From assembly GCA_934178475.1 (NCBI GenBank), contig CAKPQH010000013.1, forward strand, positions 1 to 43,202: a DNA stretch of 43,202 nucleotides, written 5' to 3'. Source of the stretch: an uncultured Clostridia bacterium. Lineage in GTDB: Bacteria > Bacillota > Clostridia > TANB77 > CAG-508. Made by a program: the position numbers and the translations under genes. The notes under the pieces are model-generated. The model had not been told where the DNA came from. It did no database searches and saw only the letters and a program-made list of their open reading frames with translations. Positions 16,001-23,937 of the stretch are shown piece by piece (the stretch's first letter is position 1; each line of letters starts with the position of its first letter).

Positions 16001-19000
16001 TTTTAGATATTGCAGAGAAAACATTTGAGTTTTTCAAAGATAATTTAAATAAAGAAAATAATTATTTAATTCCTGATAATTATCAAGAAGATAGGAAAGA
16101 TTTGTATGTAGATAGAACATCATCAACTAATATAGGATTGTCATTTTTAGCAGTGATATCTGGAATAGATTTAGGGTTTATAGAAAAAGAAGAAGGAATA
16201 AATCTAATAGAAAATATTCTAAGTACAGTAGAACAATTACAAAAATGGAATGGTCATTTATATAATTGGTATAATACAAAAAACAAAATGCCATTAATAC
16301 CGAGATATATATCAACTGTTGACAGTGGTAACTTTGTAGGTTATTTGTATGTACTAAAAACATTTTTAGAAAAAAATAATAAATATAATTTAGTAGAAAG
16401 AATAAATAGTTTAATAAAAGACACAGATTTTTCATATTTGTATAGTAAAGAACAAAGTTTATTTTCAATAGGATATAATATTGAAGAAAATAAATTAACA
16501 GATTCATATTATGATTTATTAGCATCAGAAGCAAGACAAGCAAGTTTTGTTGCAATTGCTAAAAAAGATATACCATCAAAACATTGGAATAATTTAAGTA
16601 GAACTTTAACAGTATTAGATAATAGAAAAGGACTAGTTTCATGGTCAGGAACTTCTTTCGAATATTTAATGCCAAATATAAATATGCCAAGATACCCAGG
16701 AACATTATTAGACGAATCGAGTAATTTTGCTATTATGAGTCAAATGGAATACAGTAGAAAATTAGGTATACCTTGGGGAATATCAGAGACAGCGTTTAAT
16801 ATTAAAGATTTACACTCAAATTACCAATATAAAGCTTTTGGAATACCATGGTTAGGCCTAAAAAGAGGATTATCAGATGAAATTGTAATATCAACTTATG
16901 CAAGTGTTCTTGCAATTTTAGATAAACCTAAAGAAGTTATAGAAAATTTAAAATGGCTTGAAAAATATGGAATGAATAATAAATATGGATTTTATGAGAG
17001 TTTAGATTTTACACCAGCTAGAACAAGTAAATATAATAAAGCAGAGATTGTAAAAACTTATATGGCACATCATCAAGCTTTAGTGCTAATTTCAATTGAT
17101 AATTTAATTAAAGACAACATCTTTCAAAAGAGATTTATAGAAAATCCAGAAATAGAAGCAACATCAATATTATTACAAGAAAGAATGCCAGAAAAATTTA
17201 TTATAACAAAAGAAGAAAAAGAAAAACCAGTTAAGATGACATATAAAGATTATGAAAATTATGCTGAAAATGTATACAATAAAATTGATTACAGATTAAT
17301 AAGAGGAAATGTAATTTCAAATGAAAACTATAGTGTTGCAATTAATCAAAAAGGTGAAGGATATAGTAAATATAAAGATATTTTAATAAACAGATATAAA
17401 AAACATGAAGATTATGCACAAGGAATTAATTTTTATTTTAAAAATATAAATACTAAAAAAATATGGAATATATATGAAAATAATTCAGAAATAATATTTG
17501 CACCAGATTCTGATTGCTTTAAAAAAGTAGAAGGGAATATAAAGACAAATATGAAGATTACAGTTGATACGGAAGAAGCGATAGAAGTTAGAAAAATAAT
17601 TTTAGAAAATGTAGGAGTAGATGATGAAACAATAGAAGTCACGAGTATTTTTGAACCAATTTTATCAAGAGCAGAGCAAGATTATGCACACCCAAGTTTT
17701 AATAATTTATTTTTAATATATAATTATTATAACGAGGAAAATATTTTAGAAGTGAAACGTAAAGTGAGAGGAAAAGATGAAGTTGGTTTATATTTAGAAA
17801 CAATGTTTGAAACAGATGCTGAGACTGTAGTAGACAATGAATTTGAAATTGAAAAAGAGAAAATCAATGAAAGAGGAAACTTGGGAGTTCCAACTGCTAT
17901 AGTAAAATCAATACCATTTTCTAAAAAAATATGTTTTACAACAGAGCCAATAATTGCAATGAAAAAAACGATAAGAATAAAACCTAAGCAAAAAGTAAAT
18001 ATTAGTTTAATAATTTCAGTAAATGAAGATAAAGAAGTAGCTTTAAATAATTTAAGAAAATATAAAGTACAAGAAAATATTAATAAATCATTTGAAATTT
18101 CAAGGGCAAAGATAGATGCAGAAAGTAGATATCTAAGAATCAAAGGTAAAGAAATGTTGTTATATCAAAAGATATTATCATATATTCTTTTTGATAATCC
18201 ACAAAAAGAAAAAAGAATGTTAAGATTAAAAGATGAAAAATATAAACAAGAAGATTTATGGAAATATGGAATATCAGGTGATTTACCAATAATATTAGTT
18301 GAAATAAAAGATGTTAATGATATATATGTTGTAAAACAGGTTTTAAAAATGTATGAATTTTTAAGAACTAAAAACGAAAAAGTTGAAATAGTCTTCTTAG
18401 ATTCAGAAAACTACAGTTATGAAAATTTTGTTAGAGAAGAATTAGAAAATAAAATTTCAGATTATCATTTAGCATATATGAAAAATATATATGGGGGAAT
18501 TTTTGTATTATCAAAAAATGAAATAAATAAAGAAGATATAAATCTTTTGAATTTTATTGCAGATATAAAAATTGATAGTCATAAAGGGGATTTAGAAAGT
18601 GCAATAGAAGATGAAGAAGATGAGTATTTAAATAGTTATTCCGAGATAAGTGACGAATATTTAAATATTAATAAAAATAAAGAAAGAGAAAATAATCAAA
18701 TAAATGTATTAGAGAATAATGAAAATCTAAAATATTATAATGAATATGGCGCTTTTTCACCAGATGGAAAAGAATATTTAATAAAAATAGATAAAGAAAA
18801 TAAGCTTCCAACTGTATGGTCAAATATATTATCAAATGAGAAATTTGGTACTGTTGTGACAGAAAATATGGGAGGTTATACATGGTATAAAAATAGTAGA
18901 TTAAATAGAATAACTTCATGGCATAATAACGCTTTTTTAGATATTCCGTCTGAAATAATTTATATTCAAGATAAAGGGTCGGGATATAATTGGTCATTAG

Positions 19001-21117
19001 GATTTTCACCAATTCCAGATAATAATTATTATAATATAGTTTATGGTTTGGGATATGCAAAATATATTCACTCATGTTTAGGTATAAACCAAGAATATAC
19101 AATATTTGTTCCAAATGAAGATAGTATAAAAGTTGGAATATTAAAATTATCTAATAATACTGTTGAAAGAAAACAAATTAAAATTATTTATTATATTAAT
19201 CCTGTATTAGGAGAAGATAAATTGAAAACTAATGCTAATATAAATTTAAAATATGATTCAAATTTAAATATTATAATAGCAGAAAATTTATATGAAAATA
19301 CTTTCAATGATAAAGTTTATATTTTTAGTAGTGAGAAAATAAAAAGTTATACAGGAGACAGAAAGTTTTTCTTGGGAAAAGGAGATTTAAAAAATCCAGA
19401 TGCAGTTAAAAAATACAAATTAAATAATTCAAATAGTTTGGGAAAAGATAGTTGTATCGCAATAGAAATAGAAGTTGAATTAGATAGTATGTCAGATAAA
19501 GAGATTGTTATAGGAATAGGTGCAGAAGAAAGTCTATTAGATTGCAGAAGCATATCATATAAGTATAGTAATGTACAAAATTCAGTTGAAGAATTAGAAA
19601 AGGTGAAAAAGAAATGGCATGATATTGTAGGAAAAATACAAGTAAATACACCATTAGAATCAATGAATATTATTTTAAATGGATGGGCAGTATACCAAAC
19701 AATATCTAGTAGACTTTTAGGAAGAACAGGGTATTATCAGTCAGGAGGAGCATATGGATTTAGAGATCAACTTCAAGATACTCTTGCTTTAAAATATATA
19801 AATCCAGAAATAATGAAAAATCAAATTATTAAGCACAGCAAGCATCAGTTTATAGAAGGTGATGTTGAACATTGGTGGCATGAAGAAATAGGACGAGGAA
19901 TAAGAACTAAATTTTCAGATGATTTATTATGGATGGTATTTTTAACTGAAGAATATATAGAAACTACAGGAGATTACAGTATACTAGATATAGAGACGAA
20001 CTACCTCGAAGGTAAAACATTGGAAGAAAATCAAGATGAAAAATATGATTTATATAAAGAATCAAATATCAAAGAACCTATTTATATGCATTTAATAAGA
20101 GCTATAGAAAAATCATTAAATTTTGGAGAAAATGGAATACCTAAGATTGGTACTGGAGATTGGAATGATGGGTTTAGTGATGTTGGAAGTAAAGGAAAAG
20201 GAGAAAGTGTATGGCTAGGATTTTTCTTATATAATGTTTTAGAAAGATTTATGCCTATATTAGAGAATAAACATGATTTTGAAAAAATTGAAAAATATAA
20301 AAATATAATGAGTACTTTAAAAGAAAACCTTAATAAATTTGGATGGGATGGAAGATGGTTTAGAAGAGCTTTTACAGATAATGGAGAAATATTAGGAAGC
20401 TTAGAAAATGAAGAATGTAGAATTGATAGTATAGCGCAAAGCTGGTCTATTATTTCAGGTGCGGGAGAAAAAGATAAACAATTAATTGCAATGGAAAGTT
20501 TGGAAAATCATCTCATTGATAAAGAAAATGGAATACTTAAACTTTTAGATCCACCATTTGAAAATGGGAAAGTGAATCCAGGATATATAAAATCATATTT
20601 ACCAGGAGTAAGAGAAAATGGAGGACAATATACACATGCTAGTATTTGGGTTATTATTGCAGAAGCAATTTTAGGACATGGAGATAAAGCTACAGAGTTA
20701 TATAGAATGATAAATCCAATAGAGCATGCTAGAACCAAGGAAGCGGCAAGCAAATATAAAGTTGAACCATTTTCTATTGTGGCAGATATTTATGGAAAAT
20801 CAAATTTAGCAGGAAGAGGAGGCTGGACTTGGTATACAGGTTCTAGTAGTTGGTTTTATAAAGCTGGATTAGAGTATATTCTAGGAATGAAAATAAAAAA
20901 TAATGAATTATGCTTTAATCCGTGTATTTCAAAAGAATGGAAAGAATATAGTATAAGATATTTATATGGACAAAGTGTTTATAATATAACAGTTTCAAAT
21001 CCTAAAGGAAGAAATTCGGGAGTTGAAGAATTTAAATTAAATGGAAATATAATTAAAGAAAAGAAAGTAACTTTAATTGATGATGGAAGTATAAATAAAG
21101 TTGAAATTATTATGTAA
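13072..21117 (+). CDS. Cyclic beta-1,2-glucan synthase-like protein, 2681 aa
   Basis: Giant multidomain inner-membrane enzyme (NdvB/ChvB type; the known Brucella enzyme is of similar size). Order: N-terminal helical region; membrane segments near 393-446; a GT84-type glycosyltransferase with LDADTDL (about 613) and RWIRGDWQ; membrane segments near 800-845, 865-900 and 922-962; a glycoamylase-like domain with WGISETAFN (about 1237) and GIPWLGLKRG; then GH94-type phosphorylase-like domains with GYTWYKNSRLNRITSWHNN (about 1936), GAYGFRDQLQD (about 2228), the catalytic-Asp block GTGDWNDGFSD (about 2362) and GRGGWTWYTGSSSWFY (about 2583). It should polymerise UDP-glucose, trim and cyclise the chain. 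It is complete, with no frameshift. Start: GAGAGG (13054-13059) fits ATG 13072 or TTG 13066; ATG is preferred. Confidence 0.9.
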   Translation: MEENKILNNEGAILTNKELEEYLEKVASNFNIKNKSDKKTYPIPRLIENYNVIKEVYNLLSEHLKLGIDIHPAGEWLLDNFYIIEESVKAIEKEVTLKKYINFVGIQNGRYEGLARIYVLAAEIINHTDSKINREALENYIIAYQKKKTLNMDEIWNIGLFMQIVIIENIRQISERIYIAQIEKAKVESIVERLVDNKKISAQKFNNIKSNRILKMYKDMKSPFIEYLSYKLKRYGKKTESYLNILEDITQKTGSTVSEIIKKEHFDIALRKVSIGNCITSIKNIQRINFLEVFEKINEVEEILKHDPADVYDKMDYKTKESYRTAIKEISKETKISEIYISKKVLEIAKKYKKEDKRSHIGYYLFGVNKNILYDYIGCKQKNILTEKKKTIIYIYSVYILTAIISILLSLEITQNLKSIILKIVTFIILFIPISEIIVQTFQYILGKIVKPKLIPKIDFYNGIDKENTSLVVIPTILKSKEKVDELMKKLEVFYLANKSENLYFCLLGDCAESDKEVESYDYEIVKEGIEKVKKLNQKYSTDIFNFIYRKRKWNSSEGSYLGWERKRGALLELVQYLNGKMQKSDVNKKYNINTLEELKSNNIKFKYIITLDADTDLVLNTAFELVGAMAHILNKPEIENGKVTKGYGLIQPRIGVNMDISYKNLFTKIFAGSGGIDSYTNAISDLYQDNFGEGIFTGKGIFDIETYSKVLGNEIPENTVLSHDLLEGSYLRCGLATDIMLMDGYPTKYNSFMMRLSRWIRGDWQIIRWIKSKKLNVLSKYKIIDNLRRSLIEALLIRGIIYFVCLRIFFEINILKPLIIFTIILIYPFLLEMLNLIIFKREGEAKQLKFSPNIDGFKGSIYRAFLTLGCMPFKVYISIKSIMISLFRMIISHKRLLEWTTSEEAEKNAKNDMFSYYKMMYANIILGLILLFLSNIYAKVIGIIWIITPSLMYLISKEKTKVKKVEKLNKDEKKYILDIAEKTFEFFKDNLNKENNYLIPDNYQEDRKDLYVDRTSSTNIGLSFLAVISGIDLGFIEKEEGINLIENILSTVEQLQKWNGHLYNWYNTKNKMPLIPRYISTVDSGNFVGYLYVLKTFLEKNNKYNLVERINSLIKDTDFSYLYSKEQSLFSIGYNIEENKLTDSYYDLLASEARQASFVAIAKKDIPSKHWNNLSRTLTVLDNRKGLVSWSGTSFEYLMPNINMPRYPGTLLDESSNFAIMSQMEYSRKLGIPWGISETAFNIKDLHSNYQYKAFGIPWLGLKRGLSDEIVISTYASVLAILDKPKEVIENLKWLEKYGMNNKYGFYESLDFTPARTSKYNKAEIVKTYMAHHQALVLISIDNLIKDNIFQKRFIENPEIEATSILLQERMPEKFIITKEEKEKPVKMTYKDYENYAENVYNKIDYRLIRGNVISNENYSVAINQKGEGYSKYKDILINRYKKHEDYAQGINFYFKNINTKKIWNIYENNSEIIFAPDSDCFKKVEGNIKTNMKITVDTEEAIEVRKIILENVGVDDETIEVTSIFEPILSRAEQDYAHPSFNNLFLIYNYYNEENILEVKRKVRGKDEVGLYLETMFETDAETVVDNEFEIEKEKINERGNLGVPTAIVKSIPFSKKICFTTEPIIAMKKTIRIKPKQKVNISLIISVNEDKEVALNNLRKYKVQENINKSFEISRAKIDAESRYLRIKGKEMLLYQKILSYILFDNPQKEKRMLRLKDEKYKQEDLWKYGISGDLPIILVEIKDVNDIYVVKQVLKMYEFLRTKNEKVEIVFLDSENYSYENFVREELENKISDYHLAYMKNIYGGIFVLSKNEINKEDINLLNFIADIKIDSHKGDLESAIEDEEDEYLNSYSEISDEYLNINKNKERENNQINVLENNENLKYYNEYGAFSPDGKEYLIKIDKENKLPTVWSNILSNEKFGTVVTENMGGYTWYKNSRLNRITSWHNNAFLDIPSEIIYIQDKGSGYNWSLGFSPIPDNNYYNIVYGLGYAKYIHSCLGINQEYTIFVPNEDSIKVGILKLSNNTVERKQIKIIYYINPVLGEDKLKTNANINLKYDSNLNIIIAENLYENTFNDKVYIFSSEKIKSYTGDRKFFLGKGDLKNPDAVKKYKLNNSNSLGKDSCIAIEIEVELDSMSDKEIVIGIGAEESLLDCRSISYKYSNVQNSVEELEKVKKKWHDIVGKIQVNTPLESMNIILNGWAVYQTISSRLLGRTGYYQSGGAYGFRDQLQDTLALKYINPEIMKNQIIKHSKHQFIEGDVEHWWHEEIGRGIRTKFSDDLLWMVFLTEEYIETTGDYSILDIETNYLEGKTLEENQDEKYDLYKESNIKEPIYMHLIRAIEKSLNFGENGIPKIGTGDWNDGFSDVGSKGKGESVWLGFFLYNVLERFMPILENKHDFEKIEKYKNIMSTLKENLNKFGWDGRWFRRAFTDNGEILGSLENEECRIDSIAQSWSIISGAGEKDKQLIAMESLENHLIDKENGILKLLDPPFENGKVNPGYIKSYLPGVRENGGQYTHASIWVIIAEAILGHGDKATELYRMINPIEHARTKEAASKYKVEPFSIVADIYGKSNLAGRGGWTWYTGSSSWFYKAGLEYILGMKIKNNELCFNPCISKEWKEYSIRYLYGQSVYNITVSNPKGRNSGVEEFKLNGNIIKEKKVTLIDDGSINKVEIIM

Positions 21118-21133
21118 AAATAAGTAGAGCTAA

Positions 21134-21162
21134 TTGAATTTTGTAATTATATATGATAGAAT
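21134..21162 (+). promoter_or_regulatory. yqeY promoter
   Basis: TTGAAT 21134-21139, 17-bp spacer, TAGAAT 21157-21162. Confidence 0.6.
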
Positions 21163-21186
21163 ACTTCTAGAAAGAAGGATGATAGT

Positions 21187-21627
21187 ATGTTACAAGAAAA
21201 ATTAATGGAAGACTTAAAAGTTGCAATGAGAGAAAAAGATACAATAAAGAAAAATACTGTTCAAATGGTAAGAGCTGAAATATTAAAAATAAAAAAAGAT
21301 ACAGGAAATGAACCTGATGATGAAAAAATTATTAGTATAATAGCAAAAGAAGTTAAAACAAAAAAAGATGCGTTAGTCGACTTTGAAAAAGGTGGTAGAC
21401 AAGATCTTGTTGAGCAAACAAATGAAGAAATAAAGATTCTTCAAGAATATTTACCTAAACAACTTTCAACAGATGAAATAAAAGAAATTGTTTCAAAGAT
21501 AGTGGAAGAATTAGGAGCTAGTTCTATGAAAGACATGGGACCAGTTATGAAAGAAGCAAAAGCTAAAATAGGAGCTGGAGCAGACGGAAGAACTATCAAT
21601 GAAGTTGTAAAAGATTTATTAGGATAA
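21187..21627 (+). CDS. yqeY: GatB/YqeY domain protein, 146 aa
   Basis: Stand-alone YqeY protein, related to the C-terminal tail domain of the amidotransferase subunit GatB. The two helical parts are visible: the N-terminal LMEDLKVAMREKDTIKKNTV with KKDTGNEPDDEKI, and the C-terminal YLPKQLSTDEI followed by MGPVMKEAKAKIGAGADGRT. Length is normal. The molecular role is not established; links to tRNA biology are presumed from homology. AAGAAGGAT precedes ATG 21187, it has its own promoter, and a repeated-type hairpin ends the unit. Confidence 0.9.
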   Translation: MLQEKLMEDLKVAMREKDTIKKNTVQMVRAEILKIKKDTGNEPDDEKIISIIAKEVKTKKDALVDFEKGGRQDLVEQTNEEIKILQEYLPKQLSTDEIKEIVSKIVEELGASSMKDMGPVMKEAKAKIGAGADGRTINEVVKDLLG

Positions 21628-21641
21628 AGTTAGCATATATA

Positions 21642-21693
21642 AAAATAAGACTAGATTATTACAGAAGTAATAAATTTCTGGTCTTATTTTTAC
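21642..21693 (+). terminator. Intrinsic terminator, copy 3 (variant) of a repeated hairpin
   Basis: Outer stem AAAATAAGACTAG/CTGGTCTTATTTT (13 bp with one G-T pair; 21643-21655 with 21678-21690), inner TTATT/AATAA, T-run. The outer arm matches the copies at 2534 and 10219. Confidence 0.75.
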
Positions 21694-21734
21694 AATATTT
21701 AATATAAGAGAGTAAATAAAGAAGGAGAATAGAA

Positions 21735-22784
21735 ATGAAAAATAAACTAATAAATAAAAAAAATATTATTATAGTAATATTAGCTATATTTTTAATATCA
21801 ATAATAGTATCAATGATATTAAGACAAAATAAAGAAACAAATGATTTGCCTTGGGTTATAAAAGAAACATATGTAACCAATGGAAAAGGAATAAATATAC
21901 CGTTAGGATCAACAATAAATTATGATCCATATACAGATGTGGATAAGATAAAAGAAAATACAGAAGTAATAGTAGAAAAAGACAAAACAGGAGATACGAT
22001 TGATCAAATATTTAAAATAGAAAATAATGAAAAACAAAAATTAATATGGAAAGTATTAGGAACAGATAATGAAGGTAATATTTTAATAATGCCTACACAA
22101 AACATAACAGATGCATCTGGAAATACGCAAAAATTAACATTAGCAAATATACAAGGAATGAAAAATGGGGAAGAAATATTAAATTCAATATGTGGAATTT
22201 ATGGACATGGAAAAGGAGCGAAGTCAGCAAGAAGTATAAAAGTAGAAGATATAGATAAATTAACTGGATTTGATAAAACTACATATAACAAAAAATCTAT
22301 AGATGGTTATGGACAAACTGTAACATATACTAAAAACAAGGAAAGCTCTGTAGACATTACTTGGAATGGGAATAAATTTAATAAAGATTTTCTTATTTTC
22401 CTAAAACCAGATGGGAATTTTTTAGAGAATAAAGGTGATTCTGTAACTATAGAAAATACATTTTATAATTATAGATTATTAGAATATAAAACAAAAATCG
22501 GAAATGATGCATATGATTTAATTACAAAAGATACAGATGATATTACAGACCCTAATTTTATTATAGGTAATCATTATTGGCTAGGAAATTCTTGGATACA
22601 GACACTTCCTAATTATAATATTTATTATGGAATGTTTAGTTTATCAAACTCAGAAATAAGTGGAGATAGCTTAGATGATTCAGTTAATCATTCTAAAAGT
22701 TGTACTAACGGAGTAAGACCAGTAGTTTCTTTAAAACCAGACATTTTTATTGAAGAAGAAAATGGTGTATGGAATATTCTTTAA
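21735..22784 (+). CDS. Membrane-anchored lectin-like (DUF6273-like) protein, 349 aa
   Basis: N-terminal basic residues and one transmembrane helix (about 11-30), then an extracellular protein. Near 75-115 IFKIENNEKQKLIWKVLGTD introduces a beta-rich domain; the C-terminus has HYWLGNSWIQ (about 281-290) and VRPVVSLKPDI (about 328-338). The order YWL...VRPVVSL is typical of the C-type-lectin/FGE-like domains found in many clostridial surface and pilin-like proteins. Its codons between these motifs are ordinary AT-rich ones, with no NNC run, so it is not a current DGR target. AAGGAG precedes ATG 21735. Ligand unknown. Confidence 0.65.
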   Translation: MKNKLINKKNIIIVILAIFLISIIVSMILRQNKETNDLPWVIKETYVTNGKGINIPLGSTINYDPYTDVDKIKENTEVIVEKDKTGDTIDQIFKIENNEKQKLIWKVLGTDNEGNILIMPTQNITDASGNTQKLTLANIQGMKNGEEILNSICGIYGHGKGAKSARSIKVEDIDKLTGFDKTTYNKKSIDGYGQTVTYTKNKESSVDITWNGNKFNKDFLIFLKPDGNFLENKGDSVTIENTFYNYRLLEYKTKIGNDAYDLITKDTDDITDPNFIIGNHYWLGNSWIQTLPNYNIYYGMFSLSNSEISGDSLDDSVNHSKSCTNGVRPVVSLKPDIFIEEENGVWNIL

Positions 22785-22896
22785 AAAATAAGAGGAAATG
22801 TAAAATTTTTGGAGAATAAAAAATAATAAGGAAAATATATTGATGAAAAAAGATAAATTGTGAATGAGTTTATGAGCCTTTAGAAAGAAGGTAGAA

Positions 22897-23430
22897 ATGA
22901 ACAATTTAGAAAATAGGGATAATATCAATATAGAGGAGTTGTATAAAAGAATAGTTACATTGATAGAAGATACAAAGAAAAATGTAGCTATAAAAGTAAA
23001 TAATGAGATGACATTATTATACTGGAATATTGGGAAAAATATAACAGAAAATGTACTCAACAATAAAAAGGCAGAATATGGAAAGGAAGTAGTAAAAAAA
23101 CTAAGTGAAAAATTAACTCTTGAATATGGAAGAGGATATGGAGAAAGAAATTTATTTAGAATGTTAAAATTTTATGAATATTTTCCAGATTTTGAAATTT
23201 TGTCGACATTGTCGACAAAATTAAGTTGGTCTCATTTAGTAGAATTATTACAAATACCAAATAGATTAAAAAGAGAATTTTATGCAACAATGTGTTCAAA
23301 TGAATATTGGTCAGTGAGAACATTAAGAGAAAGAATTGGATCTGCTTTATTTGAAAGGACAGCAATTTCAAAAAGTCAAGAAGAAACAATAATAAATGAT
23401 TTAATGTTATTAAATAATGAGAATAATTAG
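22897..23430 (+). CDS. Truncated YhcG/DUF1016-type protein (N-terminal domain only), 177 aa
   Basis: Residues about 13-170 match the N-terminal, winged-helix-like domain of YhcG (DUF1016) proteins: LLYWNIGKNI, YGKEVVKKLSEKL, GRGYGERNLFRM, LSWSHLVELLQI and FYATMCSNEYWSVRTLRERI. Full proteins run to about 340-380 aa with a C-terminal PD-(D/E)xK nuclease domain. That domain is missing: the frame stops at TAG 23428-23430 after NDLMLLNNENN and a terminator begins two bases later. It may be a decaying remnant or a stand-alone nucleic-acid-binding domain. AGAAAGAAGG precedes ATG 22897. Confidence 0.7.
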   Translation: MNNLENRDNINIEELYKRIVTLIEDTKKNVAIKVNNEMTLLYWNIGKNITENVLNNKKAEYGKEVVKKLSEKLTLEYGRGYGERNLFRMLKFYEYFPDFEILSTLSTKLSWSHLVELLQIPNRLKREFYATMCSNEYWSVRTLRERIGSALFERTAISKSQEETIINDLMLLNNENN

Positions 23431-23431
23431 T

Positions 23432-23473
23432 AAAAATTAGTTACAAAATAATAATTTGTAACTAATTTTTTTC
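23432..23473 (+). terminator. Intrinsic terminator
   Basis: 16-bp perfect stem (23432-23447 with 23455-23470), 7-base loop, T-run. Confidence 0.8.
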
Positions 23474-23482
23474 GTAAACATA

Positions 23483-23511
23483 TTGACAAATTATTATACT
23501 AATCATATAAT
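23483..23511 (+). promoter_or_regulatory. Promoter of the metal-resistance operon
   Basis: Perfect TTGACA (23483-23488), 17-bp spacer, perfect TATAAT (23506-23511). Such a full-consensus promoter fits an operon held down by a repressor. Confidence 0.85.
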
Positions 23512-23521
23512 AGTTAAAGAA

Positions 23522-23545
23522 ACATATGAACAATTGCTCATATAT
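23522..23545 (+). promoter_or_regulatory. ArsR/SmtB-type operator
   Basis: An imperfect 12-2-12 style inverted repeat around ATATGAACAATTGCTCATAT (23524-23543), the usual shape of ArsR/SmtB operators, lying over the expected transcription start just downstream of the -10. Confidence 0.7.
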
Positions 23546-23574
23546 AAAAAGATGTATAAATGGAGAGTGATTTA

Positions 23575-23937
23575 GTGGAAGATATAAATGAAGAATTGCA
23601 AGAGCAAAATATAATACGACTTGAAATAGCAAATGAAGTAAAGAATAATTTAGTAGATGATGATAAAATAATAGACTTAGCGGAATTATTTAAAGTATTT
23701 GCTGATTCTACTAGAATGAAGATAATATGTAGCTTAGAACAAAAAGAATTATGTGTTGGAGAATTATCTTATATAATAGGATTATCTCAAAGCGCAGTAT
23801 CACACCAACTTAGAGTATTAAAACAATCTAAGCTAGTGAAGTATAGAAAAGAAGGTAAAATAGTATACTATAGTTTAGATGATGAACATGTAGTAGAAAT
23901 AGTAAAGAAAGGATACGAACATGTTGAAGAATTTTAA
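23575..23937 (+). CDS. ArsR/SmtB-family zinc (cadmium) responsive repressor, 120 aa
   Basis: Winged helix-turn-helix metal sensor. The recognition region reads GELSYIIGLSQSAVSHQLRV followed by LKQSKLVKYRKEGK, then the wing IVYYSL. The C-terminal alpha-5 helix has D-x-H then, 11 residues later, H-x-x-E (DDEHVVEIVKKGYEHVEE), the exact spacing of the SmtB/NmtR-type zinc site. The alpha-3 CadC motif is incomplete (ELCVGEL, one Cys), arguing for zinc sensing through alpha-5. Start: GGAGAG (23562-23567) stands seven bases before GTG 23575. The in-frame ATG 23560 overlaps that site and is rejected. It overlaps the ATPase gene by 17 bases. Confidence 0.88.
   Translation: MEDINEELQEQNIIRLEIANEVKNNLVDDDKIIDLAELFKVFADSTRMKIICSLEQKELCVGELSYIIGLSQSAVSHQLRVLKQSKLVKYRKEGKIVYYSLDDEHVVEIVKKGYEHVEEF

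Noticed and set aside
21735..22784. A second DGR variable region in the lectin-like protein
   Set aside because: Codons between YWLGNSW and VRPVVSL are ordinary AT-rich codons and no hairpin follows the stop.
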